DNA of 64,000 bases from Streptomyces sp. NBC_01717 (GCF_036248255.1 NZ_CP109178.1:4340001-4404000), one strand, 5' to 3'. Shown: positions 1 to 8,952, counted from the stretch's first letter. Notes: generated by a model not told the origin, from the letters alone. Numbers and translations: made by a program.

Positions 1-1
1 C

Positions 2-346
2 GCCGCCGAGGCCAAGGCGGGTCGTCCGCTGCCGCAGAAGCTCCGCGAGAAGGTCCGCTCGCACGCGTCCGGCGCCGACACCATCGGAGTGTTCTTCGGT
101 GAGGACTGCTTCATCGCCATCGGATCGATCCTGCTGATCACCGGCTTCGTGAACTCCACGTACGACCAGCACCTCGAGCCCTTGCACCTGGCCCTGTGGG
201 CGATCCCCTCCGCGATCTGCGCCTTCCTGATCCACGGGGCCCGCCTGCTCAACCTGGACCGGCAGCTGGAGCGCGAACTCGCCGTCGCCGCCGCCGAGAA
301 CGACCTGACGACACACGCCGGGCTCCGGACGGAGGACGCCAAGTGA
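2..346 (+). CDS. 5-oxoproline transporter subunit, DUF969 family (3' part)
   Basis: The frame enters from the left edge and stops at 344-346, so only about 114 C-terminal residues are present. They hold two hydrophobic stretches (IAIGSILLITGF; LALWAIPSAICAFLI) and a charged tail. DUF969 and DUF979 proteins are normally encoded side by side and are regarded as a two-part membrane carrier for 5-oxoproline. The stop overlaps the GTG of the next gene (GTGA), which indicates translational coupling. The identification leans on that pairing, since the N-terminus lies outside the window. Confidence 0.75.
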   Translation, partial: AAEAKAGRPLPQKLREKVRSHASGADTIGVFFGEDCFIAIGSILLITGFVNSTYDQHLEPLHLALWAIPSAICAFLIHGARLLNLDRQLERELAVAAAENDLTTHAGLRTEDAK

Positions 347-1311
347 TCAAGTCCGAGTATTTCTTCTGGCTGGTCGGCGCGGTGTTCCTCGTCATGGCCG
401 CGCAGATGGTCATGGACCGCAGCAACCCCAAGCGCTTCGGATCGGCCGGGTTCTGGGGTCTGCTGGGCGCCGCGTTCTTCTACTCCACCGGAGTCGTCGA
501 CAAGTCCCTCCCCGCCGAACCGCTGGGCGTCGCCGTCCTGATCCTGATCGTCCTGGGCGGCTGCGGTCTCACCGGCAAGGGCGCGTCACACACTCCTGCC
601 CGCGAGAAGCGCGCCGCCTCGGCCGCACGCTTCGGCAACAAGCTGTTCCTTCCGGCTCTCACCATCCCCGTCGTCGCGATGATCTGCGCGACGCTCGTGA
701 AGAACTGGAAGATCGGTGGCGAACCGGTCCTGGAGCCGGGATACGAGACCATCCTCGGCCTCGGCGTCGGCGCCATCGCCGCGCTGATCGTGGGCATGGT
801 GCTGCTGCGCGAGCGGAGGATCTCCGTACCACTGCACTCCGGTCGCAACATGCTGGAATCGATGGGCTGGGCGCTGATCCTGCCTCAGCTGCTCGCAGTC
901 CTCGGCTCGATCTTCCAGTCCGCCGGTGTCGGCGAGCAGGTCGGAAGGATCACCGAGGCGGTGCTGCCGGACGGCCAGAAGTTCGTGGCCGTGGCCGTCT
1001 ACTGCTGCGGCATGGCGCTGTTCACCATCGTCATGGGCAATGCCTTCGCCGCGTTCCCGGTGATGACCGCCGCGATCGGCTGGCCCGTCCTCATCCAGCA
1101 GATGAACGGCAACGCGCCCGCGATCCTCGCCATCGGCATGCTCTGCGGCTTCTGCGGCACCCTCGTCACCCCGATGGCCGCCAACTTCAACCTGGTTCCC
1201 GCCGCTCTGCTCGAACTCAAGGACCAGTACGGCCCGATCAAGGCCCAGCTCCCCACGGCAGCGGCCCTGCTGGTCTGCAACATCGCCATCATGGCCCTCT
1301 TCGCCTTCTGA
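343..1311 (+). CDS. 5-oxoproline transporter subunit, DUF979 family
   Basis: 322 residues from a GTG overlapping the previous stop. The product is almost entirely hydrophobic, with about eight predicted membrane segments, beginning near residue 7 (FFWLVGAVFLVMAAQMV) and ending at LLVCNIAIMALFAF. The family is the partner of DUF969 and the pair is thought to import 5-oxoproline (pyroglutamate). A longer frame opens at 196, but it would run across the DUF969 coding sequence with a basic, low-complexity N-terminus, so the GTG at 343 is preferred. A DUF2891 gene follows, a common arrangement for this locus. Confidence 0.85.
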   Translation: MIKSEYFFWLVGAVFLVMAAQMVMDRSNPKRFGSAGFWGLLGAAFFYSTGVVDKSLPAEPLGVAVLILIVLGGCGLTGKGASHTPAREKRAASAARFGNKLFLPALTIPVVAMICATLVKNWKIGGEPVLEPGYETILGLGVGAIAALIVGMVLLRERRISVPLHSGRNMLESMGWALILPQLLAVLGSIFQSAGVGEQVGRITEAVLPDGQKFVAVAVYCCGMALFTIVMGNAFAAFPVMTAAIGWPVLIQQMNGNAPAILAIGMLCGFCGTLVTPMAANFNLVPAALLELKDQYGPIKAQLPTAAALLVCNIAIMALFAF

Positions 1312-1409
1312 CCCGGACCGCCACTGACCCGAGCCTCCTCCACCCCTGCCCCCTGGCCCGAGCCGCCCCTTGACCCGAGCCGCTCGCCCACCCCTCTGGA
1401 GTGACCCTG

Positions 1410-2438
1410 ATGTCCCCCGCGCTCCCTGCCACGTACGCCGTCCCCTTCACGGAACTGGCCCTCGCCAACGTCGTACGCGAATACCCCAACGCCCCTGCCC
1501 ACCTGTACGCCGGCCCCGAGGAACTGGTCGCGCCCCGCACCCTGCACCCTGCCTTCTACGGCGGGTACGACTGGCATTCCACCGTGCACATGCACTGGCT
1601 GCTCGTCCGCCTGCTGCGCCGCTTCTCCACCACCGGGGACCTCCCGGCCACGGTCACCACCCGTGTCCACGAGGTACTGAACTCCCACCTCACCCCGGAG
1701 AACCTCGCCGTCGAGGCGGCGTATCTCCGCAAGCGCCCGCACTTCGAACGCCCCTACGGCTGGGCGTGGCTGGTGGCGCTGGCGGCGGAGTGCCGTGCGC
1801 TCGGCACCCCCGAGGGCGACCGCTGGGCCGACGCCCTCACCCCTGCCGTGGAGGCGGTCGGCGAACTCCTCACCGCCTGGCTGCCCAAGGCGACGTACCC
1901 GATCAGGCACGGAATCCACCCCAACAGCGCCTTCGGCCTGGGCATGGTTCTGGACGCGGGCGAGCGCGCCGGTCTGCCCCGCCCGGTGCTCGACGCGGTG
2001 GCGGAACGACTGCGCACCTGGTTCACCGAGGACCATGACGCCCCCGCCCACTGGGAGCCGTCCGGGCAGGACTTCCTCTCCCCCGCCCTGACCGAGGCCG
2101 ACGCGATGCGCCGGGTGCTCCCCGTCGCGGAGTTCCGTACCTGGCTGGCCGGGTTCCTGCCGGGGCTTACGGACTCTCCGCTGCTCACCCCGCCCGTGGT
2201 CTCCGACCACTCGGACCCGCAGATCGGCCACCTCCTGGGCCTCACCATGAGCCGGGCGGCGGCCCTCCGTACGATCGCCGGCGCGCTGGGCGAGGGTCCC
2301 GTCCACACCGCGCTGACCGCTTCGGCCGAGGCTCATCTCGCCGTCGGCCTGCCGTCGGTCTCCTCCGGTGACTTCAGCACGGACCACTGGCTGGCCACCT
2401 TCGCCGCACTGGCCCTGGACACCCCGCCCGGCCACTGA
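1410..2438 (+). CDS. DUF2891 family protein
   Basis: 342 residues. The sequence is rich in Trp and His with the features of DUF2891 (HPAFYGGYDWHSTVHMHW near the N-terminus; WEPSGQDFLSP in the C-terminal half), suggesting an alpha-helical, possibly toroidal soluble enzyme of unknown reaction. ATG 1410 is chosen over GTG 1401 because GGAG at 1398-1401 lies eight bases upstream. It follows the DUF969/DUF979 genes and probably shares their transcript. DUF2891 genes often accompany this carrier, so a role in 5-oxoproline or peptide use is plausible but unproven. Confidence 0.85.
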   Translation: MSPALPATYAVPFTELALANVVREYPNAPAHLYAGPEELVAPRTLHPAFYGGYDWHSTVHMHWLLVRLLRRFSTTGDLPATVTTRVHEVLNSHLTPENLAVEAAYLRKRPHFERPYGWAWLVALAAECRALGTPEGDRWADALTPAVEAVGELLTAWLPKATYPIRHGIHPNSAFGLGMVLDAGERAGLPRPVLDAVAERLRTWFTEDHDAPAHWEPSGQDFLSPALTEADAMRRVLPVAEFRTWLAGFLPGLTDSPLLTPPVVSDHSDPQIGHLLGLTMSRAAALRTIAGALGEGPVHTALTASAEAHLAVGLPSVSSGDFSTDHWLATFAALALDTPPGH

Positions 2439-2462
2439 CCGGTCCGGCAACACCGCACAACG

Positions 2463-2493
2463 ACCGGGGCGGCCCTCGCCGGGCCGCCCCGGT
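2463..2493 (+). terminator. GC-rich hairpin terminator after DUF2891
   Basis: Perfect 13-bp stem (ACCGGGGCGGCCC / GGGCCGCCCCGGT) with a five-base loop, 24 bp after the DUF2891 stop. There is no U-tract, as is usual in Streptomyces. It closes the 5-oxoproline carrier operon. Confidence 0.8.
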
Positions 2494-2542
2494 CCCGGCA
2501 GGCCATGTCCTCAGGCGGCCGGCCGGCCCTTAGGGTCGTCCC

Positions 2543-3256
2543 ATGACCGACAGCTCGCGCGAAAGCAGTGCCTCCGGGGCCGCCCACGAGGCGGGCAACG
2601 TTCACGAAGCGGGATCTGCCGCCGACGTCCTCCGGGGCCGCTGGCAGGAGACGCTCACGGGCGCCCGGGGCGGCGCCGGTGGCCCCGACCCCGTGCCGTA
2701 CGCCGACAACCTGCTGACCCGTTGGGCCGAACCGCATCGCCGGTACCACACCACCGCTCATCTGACGGCGGTCCTCGACCGGATCGACACACTGGCCGGG
2801 CACGCCGCCGACCCGGACGCCGTCCGTCTCGCCGCGTGGTTCCACGACGCGGTGTACCGCCCGGACCGCTCGGAGAACGAGGAGCGCAGCGCCGCTCTGG
2901 CCGAGCGCGCCCTGCCCGAGGCCGGTGTCGCGGACGACATCACCGCCGAAGTGGCGCGACTGGTCCGGCTCACCGTCACTCACGACCCGGCGGCCGGCGA
3001 CACCGACGGCGAGGTGCTGTGCGACGCGGATCTGGCGATCCTGGCGGCCGCCCCCAAGGAGTACGCGGAGTACGCGGCGCAGGTGCGGGAGGAGTACGGC
3101 TTCGTCCCCGACGACGCGTTCCGGGACGGCCGGGCAGCCGTACTGCGTCAACTGCTCGGGCTGCCGAGACTGTTCCGTACGCCGCACGGGATCGCGGAGT
3201 GGGAGCCGCGCGCCCGGCAGAACCTGCTGACGGAGCTCGAACTGCTCACCCGTTGA
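2543..3256 (+). CDS. HD-domain metal-dependent phosphohydrolase-like protein
   Basis: 237 residues. HD-superfamily pattern: H69/H73 in YHTTAH, H101-D102 in AAWFHDAVY, and a distal acidic cluster LCDADLAIL (D161, D163). This matches the small predicted metal-dependent HD hydrolases of the COG4339 type, whose substrate is unknown. The first ~30 residues are Ala/Gly/Ser-rich and probably disordered, so an internal start is possible. The gene stands alone between a terminator and the drug exporter. Confidence 0.8.
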   Translation: MTDSSRESSASGAAHEAGNVHEAGSAADVLRGRWQETLTGARGGAGGPDPVPYADNLLTRWAEPHRRYHTTAHLTAVLDRIDTLAGHAADPDAVRLAAWFHDAVYRPDRSENEERSAALAERALPEAGVADDITAEVARLVRLTVTHDPAAGDTDGEVLCDADLAILAAAPKEYAEYAAQVREEYGFVPDDAFRDGRAAVLRQLLGLPRLFRTPHGIAEWEPRARQNLLTELELLTR

Positions 3257-3318
3257 GACAGTCGGCACGATCCGCAGATACGGGAATGTAACGGCCTACA
3301 TCGTCGTTGGCACCTGTC

Positions 3319-4578
3319 ATGCCCGACTCTGCCGTTCGTCATCGCACCCGTATGCCTTTGGCCGTATACATCTTGGGCCTTTCGGTATTCGCCCTCGGTA
3401 CGAGCGAGTTCATGCTCTCCGGGCTGCTGCCGCCGATCGCCGACGACATGAATGTGTCGATCCCGCGGGCCGGGCTCCTGATATCCGCCTTCGCCATCGG
3501 CATGGTGATCGGCGCGCCCCTGCTCGCCGTGGCCACGCTCCGGCTGCCGCGCCGGACCACCCTCATCACCCTGATCTCGGTCTTCGGCCTCGGGCAGGTC
3601 GCGGGTGCGCTCGCTCCGACGTACGAGGTGCTCTTCGCGTCCCGTGTGGTGAGCGCCTTCGCGTGCGCCGGGTTCTGGGCGGTCGGTGCGGCGGTCGCCA
3701 TCGCGATGGTGCCGGTGAACGCGCGGGCCAGAGCGATGGCCGTGATGATCGGCGGGCTGTCGATCGCGAACGTCCTCGGCGTACCGCTGGGGGCGTTTCT
3801 CGGTGAGAACCTCGGCTGGCGGTCGGCGTTCTGGGCGGTCGGCGCGGCGTCGGCGGTGGCTCTGGCCGGTGTGGCGACGCTGATCCCCCGCATCCCGCTC
3901 CCTGCGGAGAAGCCGCAGCTCAAGCGGGAGATGTCCATCTACCGCGACCGTCAGGTGTGGCTGTCGATCGCGGTCACGGCGCTGGCGGCGGGCGGGGTCT
4001 TCTGCGCGTTCAGCTATCTCGCGCCGCTGCTGACGGATGTCGCCGGACTGGACTCGGGCTGGGTGCCGACGGTCCTCGCGCTGTTCGGGATCGGTGCGCT
4101 GATCGGTACGACGATCGGCGGCCGGGTCGCGGACGCGCACCTCTTCGGGGTGCTGATCAGCGGCATCGCGGCGTCGACGGTCTTCCTGGTCGCGCTGGCA
4201 CTGTTCGCCTCGAACCAGGTCGCCGCGGTCGGGCTCGCGTTCCTGCTGGGCCTGTCGGCGTTCTACACGGCCCCGGCGCTGAACGCCCGGATGTTCAACA
4301 TCGCGGGCGCGGCCCCGACCCTGGCGGGTGCGACGACGACCGCCGCGTTCAATCTGGGCAACACGGGCGGCCCCTGGCTGGGCGGCACGGTGATCGACGC
4401 GGACTTCGGGTTCGCGGCGACGGCCTGGGCGGGCGCGGCGATGACGGTGCTTGCACTGGTGGGGGTGGTGTGGTCGCTGCGGCTGCACGGCGGGGGCAGG
4501 TCGCGCCGGGTGGCCGGTTCGCCCGCAGCGGCGTCTTCCTCGGAGGCGTCCGTGGAAGCGGCTGCCCCGGCGGTGTGA
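3319..4578 (+). CDS. Cmx/CmlR-type chloramphenicol efflux MFS transporter
   Basis: About 419 residues with 12 predicted membrane helices. The N-terminus (MPLAVYILGLSVFALGTSEF) and the internal stretch VSAFACAGFWAVGAA closely resemble the chloramphenicol exporters of S. venezuelae and S. lividans, members of the drug:H+ antiporter family that extrude chloramphenicol across the cytoplasmic membrane. The start is uncertain: ATG 3319 is used, but ATG 3352 gives exactly the usual family N-terminus and neither has a clear ribosome-binding site. The last ~30 residues are an Ala/Ser-rich tail. It is monocistronic, consistent with an intrinsic resistance gene. Confidence 0.85.
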   Translation: MPDSAVRHRTRMPLAVYILGLSVFALGTSEFMLSGLLPPIADDMNVSIPRAGLLISAFAIGMVIGAPLLAVATLRLPRRTTLITLISVFGLGQVAGALAPTYEVLFASRVVSAFACAGFWAVGAAVAIAMVPVNARARAMAVMIGGLSIANVLGVPLGAFLGENLGWRSAFWAVGAASAVALAGVATLIPRIPLPAEKPQLKREMSIYRDRQVWLSIAVTALAAGGVFCAFSYLAPLLTDVAGLDSGWVPTVLALFGIGALIGTTIGGRVADAHLFGVLISGIAASTVFLVALALFASNQVAAVGLAFLLGLSAFYTAPALNARMFNIAGAAPTLAGATTTAAFNLGNTGGPWLGGTVIDADFGFAATAWAGAAMTVLALVGVVWSLRLHGGGRSRRVAGSPAAASSSEASVEAAAPAV

Positions 4579-4606
4579 CCCCGGCAGCCACGTCGGCCGC
4601 ATCCGT

Positions 4607-4882
4607 TCAGCTGCCGGGAACCGGGCGTCCCTTGGGGCGTCGCAGTCCGGCGTCCGTCAGCCGGCGCACCAGTTCCTTGGAGCCGATCTCCCGGGCCCCG
4701 GCCCGCACCGCGTCCACGTACCGGGTTTCCGGTACGTCGTAGTGGTCGCGCTCGAAGGCCTTCGGCGGGCAGCCGATCGAGGCGGCGAAGGCGTGCAGCT
4801 CCTCGAACGAGACATCGCTCACCAGATGCGACCAGAGGCGTCCGTGACCCGGCCAGTCCGGCGGGTCGATATAGACCGTCAC
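4607..4882 (-). CDS. DUF4031 family protein
   Basis: 91 residues from a GTG (4880-4882) that overlaps the stop of the upstream minus-strand gene (GTGA). The N-terminus VTVYIDPPDWPGHGRLWSHL is the hallmark of DUF4031, a short family of unknown function widespread in actinobacteria. An earlier in-frame start at 4942 would add a basic, Gly/Arg-rich stretch lying inside the upstream gene, so it is rejected. Co-transcription with the preceding gene is likely. Confidence 0.85.
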   Translation of the reverse strand: MTVYIDPPDWPGHGRLWSHLVSDVSFEELHAFAASIGCPPKAFERDHYDVPETRYVDAVRAGAREIGSKELVRRLTDAGLRRPKGRPVPGS

Positions 4883-5247
4883 CGGCGCAGCACCCCGCTC
4901 AGCGCGCCGACGCGCGCCACCATCACGGTCGCCTTGGTGCATACCCAGCGCGGGTCCGGCCCCAGTTCCGGTTCGACGTCGAGGGCGTGCGGGTCACCGG
5001 CGTCGCAGACCGGGCACAGCGGCCACCGGCCGTAACGCTCCAGCAGCGCGTCCTGGACGTCCTGGGCGACCAGGCCGACCAGGTACTCCACGCCGTCCGG
5101 CCACTGTTCGACCCACCAGCGCCGGTGCGTCACCGCGTCCTCGACGAGGGAGACGATCTCGGCCTCGGCGACGTCGCCGGCAGTGAGATCGGCCATCACC
5201 AGCGCGCGGGCGGTATGCAGCGCCTGCTCCAGGCGGTTCAACTCCAT
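4879..5247 (-). CDS. small conserved hypothetical with Cys pairs
   Basis: 122 residues from ATG 5247 (MELNRLEQALHTARALV). The family is not one I can name. Visible features are an acidic helical N-terminal half and a C-terminal CPVCD...WVCTK arrangement, with at least three cysteines and a His in between that could bind a metal. A longer frame to 5379 exists, but it would run through the regulator promoter region and start with atypical sequence. It is coupled to the DUF4031 gene by a four-base overlap and is divergent from the RpiR regulator. Confidence 0.7.
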   Translation of the reverse strand: MELNRLEQALHTARALVMADLTAGDVAEAEIVSLVEDAVTHRRWWVEQWPDGVEYLVGLVAQDVQDALLERYGRWPLCPVCDAGDPHALDVEPELGPDPRWVCTKATVMVARVGALSGVLRR

Positions 5248-5326
5248 GGAGTCATTCTCACCCCGTACCCAACCGGCCTTCGCCGTAAGGAGACCTTCGG
5301 CACCGACAGATTCTCGGTTCCGCCAG

Positions 5327-5338
5327 AGGTCGGGACCA
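5327..5338. promoter_or_regulatory. weak DasR-box-like site
   Basis: AGGTCGGGACCA matches 9 of 12 positions of the DasR core TGGTCTAGACCA and is itself a GGTC/GACC palindrome. It lies about 45 bp upstream of the amino-sugar regulator gene. The call is by eye and low confidence. Confidence 0.3.
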
Positions 5339-5362
5339 AAGAGGGGTTGACGTGCCACAGGG

Positions 5363-5379
5363 TTGAAAATATCTTTCAA
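5363..5379. promoter_or_regulatory. palindromic operator upstream of the RpiR-type regulator
   Basis: TTGAAA-N5-TTTCAA, a perfect 6-bp inverted repeat in an AT-rich patch ending two bases before the GTG start at 5382. RpiR/MurR proteins bind palindromes containing GAAA/TTTC, so autoregulation is the obvious reading. Inference from sequence only. Confidence 0.55.
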
Positions 5380-5381
5380 AT

Positions 5382-6302
5382 GTGACCAATGACCTGAAGG
5401 AAAGTTTCAGCGGTGATTCTCCGCCCGCACCGGCCGCCCTCGCGGCCAAGGTTCGGACGCTCGCACCGTCCATGACCCGCTCCATGCAGCGGGTCGCCGA
5501 AGCCGTCGCGGGTGACCCCGCCGGCTGCGCCGCCCTGACGGTCACCGGTCTCGCCGAGCTCACCGGCACCAGCGAAGCGACCGTGGTCCGCACGGCCCGT
5601 CTCCTCGGCTACCCCGGATACCGGGATCTGCGCCTCGCCCTGGCCGGGCTCGCCGCCCACCAGCAGTCCGGCCGCGCCCCCGCTGTCACGGCGGACATAG
5701 CGGTCGACGACCCGATCGCCGATGTGGTCGCCAAGCTCGCCTTCGACGAGCAGCAGACCCTCGCCGACACGGCCGCCGGGCTCGACACGGTGCAGCTCGG
5801 TGCCGCCGTCGCCGCCGCGTCGACCGCCCGCCGGATCGACATCTACGGCGTCGGCGCCTCCTCCCTCGTCGCCCAGGACCTGGGGCAGAAGCTGCTCCGG
5901 ATCGGCCTGATCGCGCACGCCCACACGGACCCGCACCTGGCGGTGACCAACGCCGTGCAGCTCCGCTCCGGCGATGTGGCGATCGCGATCACCCACTCCG
6001 GCTCCACGGTCGATGTGATCGAACCGCTCCGGGTGGCCTTCGACCAGGGGGCGACGACGATCGCGATCACCGGCCGCCCCGACGGCCCGGTGACGCAGTA
6101 CGCGGACCACGTGCTGACGACGTCCACCGCCCGTGAGAGCGAACTGCGCCCCGCCGCGATGTCGAGCCGTACGAGCCAGCTGCTCGTCGTGGACTGCCTG
6201 TTCATCGGCGTCGCCCAGCGGACGTACGAGACGGCCGCCCCGGCGCTGGCCGCCTCCTACGAGGCGCTCGCCCACCGGCATACCCCTCGCAGCACGCGCT
6301 GA
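5382..6302 (+). CDS. MurR/RpiR family transcriptional regulator
   Basis: 306 residues. The N-terminal HTH_6 domain (about 25-95, LTVTGLAELTGTSEATVVRT) is followed by a SIS sugar-phosphate domain (about 130-260; AIAITHSGSTVDVIEPL). Such regulators bind phosphosugars through SIS and control the adjacent sugar-phosphate operon. The next genes are a MurNAc-6-P etherase and a PTS permease, so MurNAc-6-P or GlcNAc-6-P is the likely effector. The start is GTG 5382 with no Shine-Dalgarno, possibly leaderless, with palindromic sites flanking it. It probably forms one operon with murQ and the permease. Confidence 0.9.
   Translation: MTNDLKESFSGDSPPAPAALAAKVRTLAPSMTRSMQRVAEAVAGDPAGCAALTVTGLAELTGTSEATVVRTARLLGYPGYRDLRLALAGLAAHQQSGRAPAVTADIAVDDPIADVVAKLAFDEQQTLADTAAGLDTVQLGAAVAAASTARRIDIYGVGASSLVAQDLGQKLLRIGLIAHAHTDPHLAVTNAVQLRSGDVAIAITHSGSTVDVIEPLRVAFDQGATTIAITGRPDGPVTQYADHVLTTSTARESELRPAAMSSRTSQLLVVDCLFIGVAQRTYETAAPALAASYEALAHRHTPRSTR
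5394..5410. promoter_or_regulatory. second inverted repeat inside the regulator start region
   Basis: CTGAA-N7-TTCAG just inside the coding start, with GAAAGTTTC at its centre. It is 31 bp, about three helical turns, from the operator at 5363-5379, so it could be a second regulator site. The coding context weakens the case. Confidence 0.35.
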
Positions 6303-6364
6303 CCACATCGCCGTACCCGCTGAACCGCACGAGACACGAGATCGAGAAAGCAGAGCCGCTGTCC

Positions 6365-7342
6365 ATGACCTCCACCACCGATGCCAACGCCGCGACGCCC
6401 GGCAGGGACTCCGAGTACGGGGAGCTGCGCGCCGAGCTCGCCACCCTCACCACCGAGGCGTTCCGGCCCGAGCTCGCCGAGATCGACCGGCTGGGCACAC
6501 TGGAGATTGCCCGGATCATGAACGGCGAGGACCGGACCGTCCCCACCGCCGTCGCCGCCCGGCTGCCCGAGATCGCAGCGGCGATCGACGGCACGGCCGC
6601 TCGCATGGCCCGCGGCGGCCGGCTGATCTACGCGGGCGCGGGCACCCCGGGCCGGCTGGGCATCCTGGACGCCAGCGAGTGCCCGCCCACGTTCAACACC
6701 GACCCGTCCGAGGTCATCGGCCTGATCGCGGGCGGACCGTCCGCGATCATCACGGCCGTCGAGGGTGCCGAGGACAGCACGGAGCTGGCCGCCGCCGACC
6801 TCGACGCCCTGAACCTCACCGCCGACGACACGGTGGTCGGCATCTCCGCCTCCGGCCGTACGCCGTACGCGATCGGGGCCGTCGAGCACGCCCGCGCCAA
6901 GGGCGCGCTCACCATCGGCCTGTCCTGCAACGCGGACTCGGCGCTCGGCGCCGCGGCCGAGCACCCCATCGAGATCGTCGTCGGTCCCGAGCTGCTCACC
7001 GGCTCGACCCGGCTGAAGGCCGGTACGGCGCAGAAGCTCGTCCTCAACATGCTGTCGACGATCACGATGATCCGGCTCGGCAAGACGTACGGAAACCTCA
7101 TGGTCGACGTCCGCGCCTCCAACGAGAAGCTGCGCGCCCGCTCCCGCCGGATCGTCGCCCTCGCCACCGGCGCCTCCGACGAGGAGATCGAGGCCGCGCT
7201 CGCCGCCACCGACGGCGAGGTGAAGAACGCGATCCTCACCATCCTCGGCCAGGTCGACGGTCCCACCGCCGCCACCCTCCTGTCCGCGTCCGACGGCCAC
7301 CTCCGTGCCGCCCTCGCGGCCGCACCACGCACCACCACCTGA
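6365..7342 (+). CDS. murQ: N-acetylmuramic acid 6-phosphate etherase
   Basis: 325 residues. MurQ cleaves the lactyl ether of MurNAc-6-P to give GlcNAc-6-P and D-lactate in cell-wall recycling. The SIS core is visible: GAGTPGRLGILDASE with Glu105 in the position of the catalytic acid, NTDPSEVIGLIAGG, and the phosphate-binding loop ISASGRTPY (about 160-167). The length is slightly above the usual ~300 because of an N-terminal Ala/Thr-rich extension. It lies between its RpiR regulator and a PTS permease. The GlcNAc-6-P product can feed nagA further along in this window. Confidence 0.95.
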   Translation: MTSTTDANAATPGRDSEYGELRAELATLTTEAFRPELAEIDRLGTLEIARIMNGEDRTVPTAVAARLPEIAAAIDGTAARMARGGRLIYAGAGTPGRLGILDASECPPTFNTDPSEVIGLIAGGPSAIITAVEGAEDSTELAAADLDALNLTADDTVVGISASGRTPYAIGAVEHARAKGALTIGLSCNADSALGAAAEHPIEIVVGPELLTGSTRLKAGTAQKLVLNMLSTITMIRLGKTYGNLMVDVRASNEKLRARSRRIVALATGASDEEIEAALAATDGEVKNAILTILGQVDGPTAATLLSASDGHLRAALAAAPRTTT

Positions 7343-7394
7343 CCCCATCCGGGGAACCGCCCAGCACCCCCCGCACAGCAAGGCACCACGCACC

Positions 7395-8936
7395 ATGGCT
7401 ACAGAAGACAAGAACCGCGCCACTGCCGCCGCGATCCTTCCGCTCGTCGGTGGCGCCGCGAACGTCAGCTCCGTCGTCCACTGCATGACCCGGCTCCGGC
7501 TGGGCCTGCACGACCGCTCCCTCGTCGACGACGAGGCCCTGAAGGCGCTCCCCGCCGTCATGGGTGTGGTCGAGGACGACACGTATCAGATCGTCCTCGG
7601 TCCGGGCACCGTCGCCCGGGTCACCCCGGAGTTCGAAAAGCTGGTTCAGGAGGGGCGCGCAGCCGCCCCCGAAGCGGCCACTGCGGCCGTGCCGGCCGCT
7701 GCCACCGGCACCACCACCGCGGCCGAACTCGCCGCCCAGGGCGCCGCGATCAAGGCCGCGCGGAAGGCGAAGAACGCCACCCCGTTCAAGCTCTTCCTCC
7801 GGAAGATCGCGAACATCTTCGTCCCGCTGATCCCGGCCCTCATCGGCTGCGGCATCATCGCCGGTCTCAACGGCCTGCTGAAGAACCTGGGCTGGCTGAC
7901 GTCGGTGACGCCCGCGCTCGGCGCGATGGCGTCCGGCTTCATGGCGCTGATCGCCGTCTTCGTCGGCTACAACACGGCGAAGGAGTTCGGCGGCACGCCG
8001 ATCCTCGGCGGTGCGGTCGCCGCGATCATCGTCTTCCCCGGCGTCGCGGACATCGAGGCGTTCGGCCAGAAGCTCTCCCCCGGCCAGGGCGGTGTGCTGG
8101 GCGCGCTCGGCGCGGCGGTCCTCGCGGTGTACGTGGAGAAGTGGTGCCGCCGCTGGGTCCCGGAGGCGCTGGACGTCCTGGTCACCCCGACGCTGACGGT
8201 GCTGATCTCCGGCCTGGTGACGATCTTCGGCCTGATGTACGTGGCCGGTGAGGTCTCCACCGCGATCGGCGACTTCGCCAACTGGCTGCTGTCCAACGGC
8301 GGTGCGGGCGCGGGTCTGGTCCTCGGCGGCTTCTTCCTCCCCCTGGTCATGCTGGGTCTGCACCAGGCACTGATCCCGATCCACACCACCCTGATCGAGC
8401 AGCAGGGCTACACGGTCCTCCTCCCGATCCTCGCCATGGCGGGTGCGGGCCAGGTCGGCGCGGCTCTCGCGGTCTACCTCCGTCTCCCCCGCAACGAGTC
8501 GATCCGCAGGACGATCAAGTCGGCTCTCCCGGCCGGTCTGCTGGGCGTGGGTGAGCCCCTGATCTACGGTGTCTCGCTCCCCCTCGGCCGCCCGTTCATC
8601 ACGGCGTGCGTGGGCGGTGCGTTCGGCGGGGCGTTCGTCGGCTTCTTCAACCAGCTCGGCAGCGCGGTCGGCTCCACGGCGATCGGCCCGTCCGGCTGGG
8701 CCCTGTTCCCGCTCCTCGACGGCAACCACGGTCTGGGCACGACGATCGCGATCTACGCGGGCGGCCTGCTGGTCGGCTACCTGGCGGGCTTCGTCGCCAC
8801 GTACTTCTTCGGCTTCAGCAAGGACCTGCTGGCGGAGTTCAACGTGTCGCAGGAACCGGCGGCTTCGACGGTCGCCGCAACCGGCACCCCGACTGCCCCG
8901 GTCACCGACCCGGCACCGGAGCCGGCCCGCGCCTGA
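7395..8936 (+). CDS. PTS EIIBC permease, amino-sugar (MurNAc/GlcNAc) type
   Basis: 513 residues. The N-terminal EIIB domain (about 1-85) carries Cys30 in HCMTRLRL, the site phosphorylated during transport. An Ala-rich linker follows (about 88-120), then an EIIC domain with about ten membrane segments and the glucose-superfamily motif GVGEPLIYGV. No EIIA domain is present, so a separate EIIA-Glc must donate phosphate, as for E. coli MurP. The gene order regulator-murQ-EIIBC argues for MurNAc uptake, though sucrose-type permeases look similar. ATG 7395 is preferred to an upstream in-frame codon at 7305 that overlaps murQ. Confidence 0.88.
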   Translation: MATEDKNRATAAAILPLVGGAANVSSVVHCMTRLRLGLHDRSLVDDEALKALPAVMGVVEDDTYQIVLGPGTVARVTPEFEKLVQEGRAAAPEAATAAVPAAATGTTTAAELAAQGAAIKAARKAKNATPFKLFLRKIANIFVPLIPALIGCGIIAGLNGLLKNLGWLTSVTPALGAMASGFMALIAVFVGYNTAKEFGGTPILGGAVAAIIVFPGVADIEAFGQKLSPGQGGVLGALGAAVLAVYVEKWCRRWVPEALDVLVTPTLTVLISGLVTIFGLMYVAGEVSTAIGDFANWLLSNGGAGAGLVLGGFFLPLVMLGLHQALIPIHTTLIEQQGYTVLLPILAMAGAGQVGAALAVYLRLPRNESIRRTIKSALPAGLLGVGEPLIYGVSLPLGRPFITACVGGAFGGAFVGFFNQLGSAVGSTAIGPSGWALFPLLDGNHGLGTTIAIYAGGLLVGYLAGFVATYFFGFSKDLLAEFNVSQEPAASTVAATGTPTAPVTDPAPEPARA

Positions 8937-8952
8937 TCCCGTGACGCAACGG

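Noticed and set aside
999..2453. A 484-codon minus-strand frame over the DUF2891 gene
   Set aside because: GC-rich shadow with Arg/Gly composition; the plus-strand DUF2891 gene is clearly real.
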